From Streptomyces sp. NBC_00259 (lineage in GTDB: Bacteria > Actinomycetota > Actinomycetes > Streptomycetales > Streptomycetaceae), in assembly GCF_036181745.1 (NCBI RefSeq), contig NZ_CP108080.1, positions 6,637,501-6,701,500 of the forward strand: a stretch of DNA of 64,000 nt, read 5' to 3'. Within the stretch, counting starts at the first letter, position 1, and each line of letters begins with the position of its first letter. A model generated the notes under the pieces. The model saw only the letters and a list, made by a program, of their open reading frames with translations, was not told the origin of the DNA and made no database searches. Position numbers and translations under genes: made by a program. This document shows, in pieces, positions 44,820 through 53,326 of this stretch.

Positions 44820-45401
44820 CTACTTCTCCGCCTTCTTCGAGGGCTCGATCGGCTCGGCACCAGAGGTGCCGCCCCGCAGGGGCGCCGTTTGAGGGTGGTG
44901 GTGGGAGACGGCCGGGCGGCCGGGCTGCTCGCCGCCGCGCTCCTTGATGTACGTCTCGGTGGGCACCATCACCTTGCGGCGGAACACGCACACCAGGGTG
45001 CCGTCCTGCTTGTAGCCCTTCGTCTCGACGTAGACGATGCCGCGGTCGCTCTTCGACTTCGACGGGGTCTTGTCGAGGACGGTCGTCTCGCCGTAGATCG
45101 TGTCTCCGTGGAACGTCGGGGCGACGTGCCGCAGCGACTCGATCTCCAGGTTGGCGATCGCCTTGCCCGAGACGTCCGGCACGGACATGCCGAGCAGCAG
45201 CGAGTAGATGTAGTTGCCCACGACGACGTTCTTCCCGAAGTCGGTCGTCTTCTCCGCATAGTTCGTGTCCATGTGGAGCGGGTGGTGGTTCATGGTCAGC
45301 AGGCAGAAGAGGTGGTCGTCGTACTCCGTGACCGTCTTCCCGGGCCAGTGCTTGTAGACGGCGCCGACCTCGAACTCCTCGTATGTGCGTCCGAACTGCA
45401 T
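44820..45401 (-). CDS. mch: MaoC-like hydratase, probable mesaconyl-CoA hydratase
   Basis: Hot-dog-fold hydratase of 193 aa. RTYEEFEVGAVYKHWPGKTV opens the domain and NHHPLHMDTNYAEKT carries the hydratase Asp/His region, followed by HVAPTFHGDTIYGETTVLD. The last about 30 residues are a Pro/Lys-rich tail. It should hydrate mesaconyl-CoA to beta-methylmalyl-CoA. The ATG at 45401 is preceded by GGAGG lying inside the end of the lyase gene (5-bp gap). Single-domain MaoC here contrasts with longer two-domain hydratases elsewhere. Confidence 0.85.
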   Translation of the reverse strand: MQFGRTYEEFEVGAVYKHWPGKTVTEYDDHLFCLLTMNHHPLHMDTNYAEKTTDFGKNVVVGNYIYSLLLGMSVPDVSGKAIANLEIESLRHVAPTFHGDTIYGETTVLDKTPSKSKSDRGIVYVETKGYKQDGTLVCVFRRKVMVPTETYIKERGGEQPGRPAVSHHHPQTAPLRGGTSGAEPIEPSKKAEK

Positions 45402-45406
45402 GATGC

Positions 45407-46372
45407 TCAGGCCTCCGGGGCTTCGAACTTCGAGGTACGGGTCATCCCGGCGGCGCGGCCCTTGCCGGAGATGACGAGCGCCATCTTGCGGCTGGCCTCG
45501 TCGATCATCTCGTCGCCGAGCATCGCGGAGCCCTTCTTGCCCCCCGCCTCGGACGTGTAGTAGTCGTACGCGTCCAGGATCAGCTCGGCGTGGTCGAAGT
45601 CCTCCTGGGAGGGCGAGAAGATCTCGTTGGCCGCGGCGACCTGGTCCGGGTGGAGCACCCACTTGCCGTCGAAGCCGAGGGCGGCGGCCCGCTGGGCCAC
45701 GGCGCGGTAGCCCTCCTGGTTGCGGATCTGCAGGTAGGGGCCGTCGATCGCCTGGAGGTTGTTGGCACGGGCGGCCATGAGGATCTTCATCAGGATGTAG
45801 TGGTAGGCGTCCGCCGGGTAGCCGGGCGGCTGCTCGCCGACGACCAGCGACTTCATGTTGATGGACGCCATGAAGTCGGCCGGGCCGAAGATGATCGTCT
45901 CCACGCGCGGGGAGGCCTGGGCGATCGCGTTGACGTTGTTGAGGCCCTGGGCGTTCTCGATCTGCGCCTCGATGCCGATCTTGCCGACCTCGAAGCCCAT
46001 GGTCTTCTCGATCTGCGTCAGCAGCAGATCGAGCGCCACGATCTGCTCGGCGTCCTGGACCTTCGGCAGCATGATGCAGTCGAGGTTCTGGCCCGCGCCC
46101 TCGACGACCGTGACGACGTCCCGGTACGTCCAGTGCGTCGTCCAGTCGTTGACCCGCACGACCCGCGTCTTGCCCGTCCAGTCGCCCTCGTTGAGGAACT
46201 TGACGATGGTGTGCCGCGCCTCGGGCTTGGCGAGCGGCGCGCACGCGTCCTCCAGGTCCAGGAAGACCTGGTCGGCCGGCAGTCCCTGGGCCTTCTCCAG
46301 GAAGCGCGGGTTCGAACCGGGCACCGCGAGGCAGGAGCGTCGCGGACGCAGGCGGTTCACGGGGCTGGTCAT
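45407..46372 (-). CDS. mcl: CitE-like (beta-methyl)malyl-CoA lyase
   Basis: HpcH/HpaI-type aldolase of 321 aa. It has the CitE features RSCLAVPGSNPRFLEKAQGL, DLEDACAP with metal-binding acids, and IEAQIENAQGLNNVNAIA. By context it cleaves beta-methylmalyl-CoA to glyoxylate and propionyl-CoA. The ATG at 46372 overlaps the mutase stop by 4 bp. The pathway order mutase, lyase, hydratase, dehydrogenase is consistent with one polycistronic mRNA. Confidence 0.87.
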   Translation of the reverse strand: MTSPVNRLRPRRSCLAVPGSNPRFLEKAQGLPADQVFLDLEDACAPLAKPEARHTIVKFLNEGDWTGKTRVVRVNDWTTHWTYRDVVTVVEGAGQNLDCIMLPKVQDAEQIVALDLLLTQIEKTMGFEVGKIGIEAQIENAQGLNNVNAIAQASPRVETIIFGPADFMASINMKSLVVGEQPPGYPADAYHYILMKILMAARANNLQAIDGPYLQIRNQEGYRAVAQRAAALGFDGKWVLHPDQVAAANEIFSPSQEDFDHAELILDAYDYYTSEAGGKKGSAMLGDEMIDEASRKMALVISGKGRAAGMTRTSKFEAPEA

Positions 46373-48381
46373 GCGGGGACCTCCAGGGGGTCGAGCTTGT
46401 TCGCTTTCCGGATCTCGTCGACGATACGGCCGATGATCTCCGTGATACCGAAGTCCTTCGGGGTGAAGACGGCGGCGACACCCGCACGCTTCAGGTCCTC
46501 GGCGTCGCTGTTCGGGATGATCCCGCCCACGATCACCGGGATGTCGGATGCGCCCGCCTCACGCAGACGCGTCAGTACGTCCGGCACCAGCTCGGCGTGC
46601 GAGCCGGACAGGATCGACAGGCCCACGCAGTGCACGTCCTCCGCGAGGGCGGCGTTGACGATCTGCTCGGGCGTGAGCCGGATGCCCTGGTAGACCACCT
46701 CGAAGCCCGCGTCGCGGGCGCGTACGGCGATCTGCTCGGCACCGTTGGAGTGCCCGTCCAGGCCGGGCTTGCCCACCAGCAGCCGCAGCCGGCCCGAGCC
46801 CAGCTCGCCGGCGGTACGGGAGACCTTGTCCCGTACGAGTGCCATCGGCGTGCCCTCCTCGGCGGTGACCGCGACCGGCGCGGACGACACACCCGTCGGG
46901 GCGCGGAACTCGCCGAAGACGTCCCGCAGCGCCCACGCCCACTCGCCGGTGGTGACACCCGCGCGGGCGCACTCGACGGTGGCGGCCATCAGATTGCCGT
47001 CACCGGCGGCCGTGGCCTTCAGAGCGGCCAGCGCCTCCTGGGCGCGGCCCTCCTCGCGGTTGTCGCGCCACTCGTGGAGCTTCGCGACGACCCGGGCCTC
47101 GTTCGCCGGGTCGACCGTCATGATCGCGGTGTCGAGGTCCGCGGTGAGCGGGTTCTCCTCGGTGGTCTCGAAGATGTTGACGCCGACGATCTTCTCCTGG
47201 CCGCCCTCGATCCGGGCGCGCCGCTCGGCGTGCGAGGACACCAGCTGCGACTTGAGGTACCCGGACTCGACGGCCGCCATCGCGCCGCCCATCTCCTGGA
47301 TCCGGTCGATCTCGGCGAGCGACTCCGTGACGAGGGCGTCGACCTTGGCCTCGATGACGTGCGAGCCCGCGAAGATGTCCTCGTACTCCAGCAGATCGCT
47401 CTCGTGGGCGAGCACCTGCTGGATGCGCAGCGACCACTGCTGATCCCAGGGCCTGGGCAGGCCCAGGGCCTCGTTCCACGCCGGGAGCTGGACGGCGCGG
47501 GCGCGGGCGTCCTTGGAGAGGGTCACCGCCAGCATTTCGAGGACGATGCGCTGGACGTTGTTCTCCGGCTGGGCCTCGGTCAGACCGAGCGAGTTGACCT
47601 GGACGCCGTAGCGGAAACGGCGCTGCTTGGCGTTCTCGATGCCGTACCGCTCACGCGTGACCTTGTCCCAGATGCGCCCGAAGGCGCGCATCTTGCACAT
47701 CTCCTCGATGAAGCGGACGCCCGCGTTCACGAAGAAGGAGATCCGGGCGACGACATCGCCGAACTTCTCCCGGGGGACCTGCCCGGAGTCCCGTACGGCG
47801 TCCAGGACGGCGATCGCCGTGGACATCGCGTAGGCGATCTCCTGGACGGGCGTGGCCCCGGCCTCCTGCAGGTGGTAGCTGCAGATGTTGATCGGGTTCC
47901 ACTTGGGGATGTTCGCCACCGTGTAGGTGATCATGTCGGTCGTCAGGCGCAGCGACGGGCCGGGCGGGAAGACGTGCGTCCCGCGCGACAGGTACTCCTT
48001 GACGATGTCGTTCTGCGTCGTCCCCTGGAGCTTGGTGATGTCGGCGCCCTGCTCCTCCGCGACCACCTGATAGAGCGCCAGAAGCCACATGGCCGTGGCG
48101 TTGATGGTCATCGAGGTGTTCATCTGCTCCAGGGGGATGTCCTGGAACAGCCGCCGCATGTCACCGAGGTGCGAGACCGGGACCCCGACCCGGCCGACCT
48201 CGCCGCGGGCGAGGATGTGGTCGGGGTCGTAGCCGGTCTGCGTGGGCAGGTCGAAGGCGACCGACAGGCCGGTCTGGCCCTTGGCGAGGTTGCGCCGGTA
48301 CAGCTCGTTGGAGGCCTCGGCCGTGGAGTGACCGGCGTACGTGCGCATGAGCCACGGCCGGTCCTTCTGACGCTCTGTCAT
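46369..48381 (-). CDS. ecm: B12-dependent acyl-CoA mutase, probable ethylmalonyl-CoA mutase (MeaA type)
   Basis: Coenzyme-B12 mutase of 670 aa as a single chain: a large barrel domain (residues about 10-510, beginning RPWLMRTYAGHSTAEASNEL) and a C-terminal cobalamin domain. The latter has the base-off ligand H544 in KPGLDGHSNGAEQ, then VGLSILSGSH and IVGGIIP. By neighbours it interconverts (2R)-ethylmalonyl-CoA and (2S)-methylsuccinyl-CoA. It starts 16 bp after ccr. Isobutyryl-CoA and methylmalonyl-CoA mutases have different subunit layouts, which supports the MeaA/Ecm group. Confidence 0.9.
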   Translation of the reverse strand: MTERQKDRPWLMRTYAGHSTAEASNELYRRNLAKGQTGLSVAFDLPTQTGYDPDHILARGEVGRVGVPVSHLGDMRRLFQDIPLEQMNTSMTINATAMWLLALYQVVAEEQGADITKLQGTTQNDIVKEYLSRGTHVFPPGPSLRLTTDMITYTVANIPKWNPINICSYHLQEAGATPVQEIAYAMSTAIAVLDAVRDSGQVPREKFGDVVARISFFVNAGVRFIEEMCKMRAFGRIWDKVTRERYGIENAKQRRFRYGVQVNSLGLTEAQPENNVQRIVLEMLAVTLSKDARARAVQLPAWNEALGLPRPWDQQWSLRIQQVLAHESDLLEYEDIFAGSHVIEAKVDALVTESLAEIDRIQEMGGAMAAVESGYLKSQLVSSHAERRARIEGGQEKIVGVNIFETTEENPLTADLDTAIMTVDPANEARVVAKLHEWRDNREEGRAQEALAALKATAAGDGNLMAATVECARAGVTTGEWAWALRDVFGEFRAPTGVSSAPVAVTAEEGTPMALVRDKVSRTAGELGSGRLRLLVGKPGLDGHSNGAEQIAVRARDAGFEVVYQGIRLTPEQIVNAALAEDVHCVGLSILSGSHAELVPDVLTRLREAGASDIPVIVGGIIPNSDAEDLKRAGVAAVFTPKDFGITEIIGRIVDEIRKANKLDPLEVPA

Positions 48382-48397
48382 CGAACGGACCTCTGCC

Positions 48398-49735
48398 TCA
48401 GATGTTCCGGAAGCGGTTGATGGCGTCGAGGTGCTTGGCGCGCAGCTCCTCGTCGCGCACGCCCAGGCCCTCCTCGGGCGCCAGCGCGAGGACGCCGACC
48501 TTGCCCTGGTGGAGGTTGCGGTGGACGTCGTAGGCGGCCTGGCCGGTGTCCTCCAGGGAGTACACCTTCGACAGGGTGGGGTGGATCTTGCCCTTGGCGA
48601 TCAGGCGGTTGGCCTCCCACGCCTCGCGGTAGTTCGCGAAGTGCGAGCCGATGATGCGCTTCAGCGACATCCACAGGTAGCGGTTGTCGTACTCGTGCAT
48701 GTAGCCCGAGGTCGAGGCGCAGGTGGTGATGGTGCCGCCCTTGCGGGTGACGAAGACGCTCGCGCCGAAGGTCTCGCGTCCCGGGTGCTCGAAGACGATG
48801 TCGATGTCCTCGCCGCCGGTGAACTCACGGATGCGCTTGCCGAAGCGCTTCCACTCCTTCGGGTCCTGGGTCTGCTCGTCCTTCCAGAACTTGTAGCCCT
48901 CGGCGTTGCGGTCGATGATCGCCTCGGCGCCCATGGAGCGGCAGATGTCGGCCTTCTGGTCGCTGGAGACGACGCAGATCGGGTTGGCGCCGCCGGCGAG
49001 CGCGAACTGGGTGGCGTACGAGCCGAGTCCGCCGCTCGCTCCCCAGATCAGCACGTTGTCGCCCTGCTTCATCGCCGCGCCGTTGCGCGAGACCAGCTGG
49101 CGGTAGGCGGTGGAGTTCACCAGGCCCGGTGCCGCGGCCTCCTCCCAGCTGAGGTGCTTGGGCTTGGGCATCAGCTGGTTCGACTTGACGAGGGCGATCT
49201 CCGCCAGGCCGCCGAAGTTGGTCTCGAAGCCCCAGATGCGCTGCTCGGGGTCGAGCATCGTGTCGTTGTGGCCGTCGGAGGACTCCAGCTCGACCGAGAG
49301 GCAGTGCGCGACGACCTCGTCACCGGGGGTCCAGGCGTTCACGCCCGGGCCGGTGCGCAGGACGACGCCCGCCAGGTCGGAGCCGATGACGTGGTACGGC
49401 AGGTCGTGGCGCTTGGTGAGCTCGGAGAGCCGTCCGTAACGCTCCAGGAAGCCGAAGGTCGACAGCGGCTCGAAGATCGAGGTCCAGACGGAGTTGTAGT
49501 TGACCGAGGAGGCCATGACCGCGACGAGCGCCTCGCCGGGGCCGAGCTCCGGGACCGGCACGTCGTCGAGGTGCAGCGACTTGCGCGGGTCCTTCTCGCG
49601 CGTGGTGAGACCGGAGAACATCTCGGTCTCGTCCTTGTGCACGGTCACCGCACGGTACGACTCGGGGAGCGGCAGTGCGGCGAAGTCGGCGGACGTGCTG
49701 TCCGGCGACTGGATCGCGTCCAGGATTTCCTTCAC
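48398..49735 (-). CDS. ccr: Crotonyl-CoA carboxylase/reductase
   Basis: A 445-aa MDR-type enzyme that reductively carboxylates crotonyl-CoA with NADPH and CO2 to (2S)-ethylmalonyl-CoA. The NADPH loop is IWGASGGLGSYATQFALAGG. With the GTG start at 49735, the residues described for CO2 binding in the Kitasatospora setae enzyme fall at the same numbers: N81, F170, E171 and H365 (in VNYNSVW, WGFETNFGG and IIGSHFANYR). This supports both function and start. GGAGG lies 7 nt upstream. The gene heads the ethylmalonyl-CoA operon and can also supply polyketide extender units. Confidence 0.95.
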   Translation of the reverse strand: MKEILDAIQSPDSTSADFAALPLPESYRAVTVHKDETEMFSGLTTREKDPRKSLHLDDVPVPELGPGEALVAVMASSVNYNSVWTSIFEPLSTFGFLERYGRLSELTKRHDLPYHVIGSDLAGVVLRTGPGVNAWTPGDEVVAHCLSVELESSDGHNDTMLDPEQRIWGFETNFGGLAEIALVKSNQLMPKPKHLSWEEAAAPGLVNSTAYRQLVSRNGAAMKQGDNVLIWGASGGLGSYATQFALAGGANPICVVSSDQKADICRSMGAEAIIDRNAEGYKFWKDEQTQDPKEWKRFGKRIREFTGGEDIDIVFEHPGRETFGASVFVTRKGGTITTCASTSGYMHEYDNRYLWMSLKRIIGSHFANYREAWEANRLIAKGKIHPTLSKVYSLEDTGQAAYDVHRNLHQGKVGVLALAPEEGLGVRDEELRAKHLDAINRFRNI

Positions 49736-49957
49736 GGTGTTGCCTCCGGCGAATGGCGTTCGAGACGAGAACGCTGAGGGGAGCGTCGGGGAGTGTCTGC
49801 TGTGGAGGTGTGCCGTCGGTTCGGCGGGGTGGTGCCGGCAGCGCTTGTGGGCGCGGGAGGTTGCCTGTGACGCAGGCGTCCGGGCGCGCGAGCCGGTGGC
49901 TTGCGGGGACAGCCGACGTACGACAGTTGTCTGCACGCCGGCCGCCCGGACAACATC

Positions 49958-49986
49958 AACGTATGGCACCCCGTGCCAGGCCGCAA
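49958..49986 (-). promoter_or_regulatory. Candidate ccr promoter
   Basis: On the minus strand TTGCGG (49981-49986) and TACGTT (49958-49963) are separated by exactly 17 bp. Transcription would start near 49951, leaving a leader of about 215 nt before ccr. A palindrome fills the spacer between the two elements. Confidence 0.5.
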
Positions 49987-50000
49987 GACACTGCGTGCCA
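49964..50000. promoter_or_regulatory. TGGCAC-N3-GTGCCA operator pair at the ccr promoter
   Basis: A perfect dyad TGGCACCCCGTGCCA lies at 49964-49978, exactly between the -35 and -10 candidates. A degenerate second copy with intact GTGCCA lies at 49986-50000, its centre 22 bp away, about two helical turns on the same face. The layout suits repression by a TetR-type dimer, probably the one encoded at 50199-51035. Confidence 0.55.
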
Positions 50001-50073
50001 ACAATTTCACTCACATGCAATCTCCCGGTCACAGATGAGCGATGATCGATCGGATAAGGGGCCTGACCTGCGA

Positions 50074-50102
50074 CAACGGCCGCCCGGAAGGGGCGGCCGT
50101 TG
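50074..50102. terminator. 12-bp hairpin between the TetR gene and ccr
   Basis: CAACGGCCGCCC (50074-50085) and its exact complement (50091-50102) flank a 5-nt loop. It is 97 bp beyond the TetR stop on the minus strand and upstream of the ccr promoter, so it separates the two units. Confidence 0.7.
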
Positions 50103-50198
50103 CCTGGAGTATCCGTCTGTGACCACACAGTGGTGGGTGATGTGGCCCATGACTCGGGCCTCGGCGCGTACCCGGGGCGCGTCCCGGAGGGAACGTTC

Positions 50199-51035
50199 CT
50201 AGCGGCCGCGCAGCGCCTGTTCGATCGTGCGCATGACCTCCGGCAGCGGGGCGTCCGTCCGTGCCACCGCGACCAGGACCTCCCCGCCCGACTGGACCTG
50301 AGCCGCGGGACTCCGCTCCGCGCCCGCGCCCGGGCCCGAGCGTCCCGCGCCGATCCCGGATCCGAACGTGTCGCGGACGATCGCGAACGCGTGGTCGAGC
50401 TGCGCCTCCACGTCGCCCTGGCCGCCCGCCCGCAGCCAGCGCCGCAGCACATGGTTGTGCGCGGTGACCACGGCGGACGCGGCCACCTCGGCGAGCAGGG
50501 GGTCGTCGTTGCCGTCGTGGTGGTCGCGCTCGTCGAAGTGGCCCAGCAGATAACGGGTGAACAGCCGCTCGTAGCGGGCCACCGAGGCGATCTCCCGCTC
50601 CCGCAGCGTCGGCACCTCGCGGGTCAGCCGGTAGCGCTCGACGGAGACCGCGGGGGAGGCCGCGTACATCTTCATGACTTCCTTGATGCCCCGGCACACG
50701 GTGTCGAGCGGGTGCTCATGGGGCGGCGCGGCGTTCAGCACCGCCTCGGCCCGCACGAGCGTGTCGTCGTGGTCCGGGAAGATCGCCTCTTCCTTGGAGC
50801 GGAAGTGCCGGAAGAACGTCCGGCGGGCGACCCCTGCCGTCGCGGCGATCTCGTCGACGGTCGTCGCCTCGTATCCCTTGGTGGCGAACAGTTCCATGGC
50901 CGCCGCGGCCAGTTCCCGGCGCATCTTGAGCCGCTGAGCGGCGGCGCGGCTGCCCGCGGCGCTTTCCGGGGCGTCGGTCGAGGCGGGCGCGGAGGTCCGG
51001 GAGGGCCGTCGGGGGGCGTCAGCGGGCTGGGACAT
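50199..51035 (-). CDS. TetR-family regulator of the ethylmalonyl-CoA genes
   Basis: A regulator of 278 aa from the chosen start at 51035 (MSQPADAP). The HTH is at about residues 40-85 (AAAAMELFATKGYEATTVDE, then TAGVARRTFFRHF). The C-terminal domain carries a long Gly/Ala-rich loop before the last helix. In-frame starts at 51053 and 51152 are possible; the latter would overlap the dehydrogenase gene by 14 bp. None has a strong ribosome binding site. Sitting between hbd and ccr in the same direction, it is the natural candidate to bind the dyads at the ccr promoter. Confidence 0.83.
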   Translation of the reverse strand: MSQPADAPRRPSRTSAPASTDAPESAAGSRAAAQRLKMRRELAAAAMELFATKGYEATTVDEIAATAGVARRTFFRHFRSKEEAIFPDHDDTLVRAEAVLNAAPPHEHPLDTVCRGIKEVMKMYAASPAVSVERYRLTREVPTLREREIASVARYERLFTRYLLGHFDERDHHDGNDDPLLAEVAASAVVTAHNHVLRRWLRAGGQGDVEAQLDHAFAIVRDTFGSGIGAGRSGPGAGAERSPAAQVQSGGEVLVAVARTDAPLPEVMRTIEQALRGR

Positions 51036-51138
51036 GCCCTGAACGTACTGCATCTGCGCGGCGGGCTGCGCCTGCAGGGGCGGGCCGCCCGCACCGTCCA
51101 GCAGCCCGCCCCAGCCCGATCCGTTCGCGCCGCCGGAA

Positions 51139-52920
51139 TCAGCGCCGGGCATATTCGCGGAAGCCGCGACCGGTCTTGCGGCCGAGGCAGCCCGCGGCCA
51201 CCAGGTGCTCGAGCAGCGGCGCGGGGGCCAGGCCCGGGTCCCGGAACTCCCGGTGGAGCACCTTCTCGATCGCGAGCGAGACATCGAGGCCGACGACGTC
51301 GAGGAGTTCGAAGGGCCCCATCGGATAGCCGCCGCCGAGCTTCATCGCCGCGTCGATGTCGTCGAGCGAGGCGTAGTGCTCCTCCACCATCTTGATCGCG
51401 TTGTTGAGGTACGGGAACAGCAGCGCGTTCACGATGAAGCCCGCGCGGTCGCCGCAGTCCACCGGGTGCTTCCTGATCCTCGTCGTCACCTCGCGGACCG
51501 TGGCGTGGACTTCGTCGGAGGTCAGCACCGTACGGACGATCTCGACGAGCTTCATCGCCGGCGCCGGGTTGAAGAAGTGCATGCCGATGACGTCCTGGGG
51601 CCGCGAGGTGGCGCGGGCGCAGGCGACGACGGGCAGCGAGGAGGTCGTGGTGGCGAGCACCGCGCCGGGCTTGCAGATCTTGTCGAGGGTGGCGAACAGC
51701 TGCTGCTTGATCTCCAGGTCCTCGGCGACGGCCTCCAGTGCCAGATCGACCTCGGCGAACGCGTCGAGCGAGCCGGCCGGCGTGATCCGTGCCAGCGTCT
51801 CCTCGCGGGCCTCGGAGGTCATCCGCCCCTTGTCGACAGAGCGCGAAAGCGACTTGGCGATACGGGACTTGGCCGTCTCGGCCTTCTCCTGGCCGCGGGC
51901 GGCGAGGACGACGTCGTAGCCGGCCTTCGCGAAGACCTCCGCGATACCGCTCGCCATCGTGCCCGAACCGGCCACGCCGACCGAGGCCACCGGGCGCCCG
52001 CCGGCGGCCTGCGCGGCCTCCAGCGGCGTCAGCGCGTCGCGCACGACGGCGGCGCTGTCCGGCGCCTCGTAGGTGTAGAAACCGCGGCCCGACTTGCGGC
52101 CGGTCAGTCCCGCCTCGCTGAGCTGCTTCAGGATCGGCGCGGGGGCGTGCAGCCGGTCGTGGGACTCGGCGTACATCGCGTCCAGGACGGTGCGGGCCGT
52201 GTCGATGCCGATCAGGTCCAGCAGCGCGAGCGGGCCCATCGGCAGTCCGCAGCCGAGCTTCATCGCGGCGTCGATGTCCTCGCGGGAGGCGTACTTCGCC
52301 TCGTACATCGCGGCGGCCTGGTTGAGGTAGCCGAAGAGCAGCCCGTCCGCGACGAAACCGGGCCGGTCGCCGACCGCGACGGGCTCCTTGCCGAGGTCAC
52401 GGGCGAGCACGGTGACGGCCTCCACCGCGTGCGGGGCGGTCAGCACCGAGGAGACCACCTCGACGAGCTTCATCGCCGGCGCCGGGTTGAAGAAGTGCAG
52501 GCCGAGGACGCGCTCGGGGCGCGCCGAGTCGGCGGCGAGCCGGGTCACCGACAGCGCGTTGGTGCCGGTGGCGATGATCGTCTCCGGGCGCACGACGGTG
52601 TCGAGCGCCTGGATGACCTGTTGCTTCGCCTCGTACGACTCGGGCACGACCTCGATGACGAGGTCCGCTTCCGCGGCCGCCTGGAGGTCGGAGAAGGTGC
52701 GGAAGCGCGCGAGGATGTTCCGGCGCTCCTCCTCGGTGATGCGCTCACGCTCGACGGCGCGCGCGGTGGAGGCTTCGAGGGCGGTGACGGCGTGGCGGGC
52801 GGCGGCGTCGCTGCTGTCGATGCCGATGACCTCACGGCCGGCCCGGGCGAGGACCTCGGCGATACCGGTGCCCATGGTGCCGAGACCGACGACGGCGATG
52901 GTGGAGAGAGGGATGTCCAT
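51139..52920 (-). CDS. Tandem-duplicated 3-hydroxyacyl-CoA dehydrogenase
   Basis: One 593-aa chain contains two complete 3-hydroxybutyryl-CoA dehydrogenase units, residues about 5-287 and 311-591, each with a Rossmann start (VVGLGTMGTGIAEVLARAG and VGVAGSGTMASGIAEVFAKAG) and HFFNPAPAMKLVE. Copy 2 keeps the catalytic set S427, H448, E460 and N498. Copy 1 keeps H142 and E154 but has Asn121 and Asp192 at the Ser and Asn positions. The ATG at 52920 follows GGAG at 8 nt. It probably reduces acetoacetyl-CoA towards crotonyl-CoA for Ccr. The downstream TetR gene is co-directional. Confidence 0.9.
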   Translation of the reverse strand: MDIPLSTIAVVGLGTMGTGIAEVLARAGREVIGIDSSDAAARHAVTALEASTARAVERERITEEERRNILARFRTFSDLQAAAEADLVIEVVPESYEAKQQVIQALDTVVRPETIIATGTNALSVTRLAADSARPERVLGLHFFNPAPAMKLVEVVSSVLTAPHAVEAVTVLARDLGKEPVAVGDRPGFVADGLLFGYLNQAAAMYEAKYASREDIDAAMKLGCGLPMGPLALLDLIGIDTARTVLDAMYAESHDRLHAPAPILKQLSEAGLTGRKSGRGFYTYEAPDSAAVVRDALTPLEAAQAAGGRPVASVGVAGSGTMASGIAEVFAKAGYDVVLAARGQEKAETAKSRIAKSLSRSVDKGRMTSEAREETLARITPAGSLDAFAEVDLALEAVAEDLEIKQQLFATLDKICKPGAVLATTTSSLPVVACARATSRPQDVIGMHFFNPAPAMKLVEIVRTVLTSDEVHATVREVTTRIRKHPVDCGDRAGFIVNALLFPYLNNAIKMVEEHYASLDDIDAAMKLGGGYPMGPFELLDVVGLDVSLAIEKVLHREFRDPGLAPAPLLEHLVAAGCLGRKTGRGFREYARR

Positions 52921-53326
52921 CACGGGACTCCAGGAATGAGTGACGACTGAGGGAGGGCGTACGTGCCGCGGGGCGCCGCCCGCGGTCCGCAGCCGCGGAC
53001 CGGGCGAGGCGCGTGGCACGCGCAGAGCGCATGTCGCGATGAAGATGGCGACGGACCCTGTCCCGGAGTCACGCCGAACTGCCGAACCGACCAGCTCTCC
53101 CCGGCCCTGCGGCCTGGGAGTCACCCCCGGGCGGCTGCGTCACCAGGCCGCCGAGAGCAGTGCGGGTGTTGCCCGCTCACTTGAGGTTAACCGGCGAGTA
53201 ACGAGCGCGCCAGCCCTGGGCGGATGTGATCTGCGCCGCGCTCCGTGGCCCCCGCCGCGCCCACCGGAGGGTGACGTCCGGATCGTGCCGGACCCGGTCC
53301 GGGGCGCAGCGCCTAGGCTGCTCCGT
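52921..53326. promoter_or_regulatory. 406-bp divergent control region with two dyads
   Basis: No gene was found in this gap between hbd (minus) and the HEAT-repeat gene (plus). It holds a 15-bp palindrome GCGCGTGGCACGCGC (53009-53023) in the hbd leader. It also holds an imperfect dyad TTAACCGGCGAGTAA (53187-53201), a TTA...TAA form reminiscent of acyl-CoA-responsive regulator sites. CGGTCCG and CGGACCG at 52983-53002 can form a small leader hairpin. Confidence 0.4.
53314..53319 (+). promoter_or_regulatory. -10 element TAGGCT for a leaderless gene
   Basis: TAGGCT is a typical Streptomyces -10 and ends 7 bp before ATG 53327, so the transcript should begin at the start codon. No Shine-Dalgarno is present. 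The -35 is weak. Confidence 0.55.
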
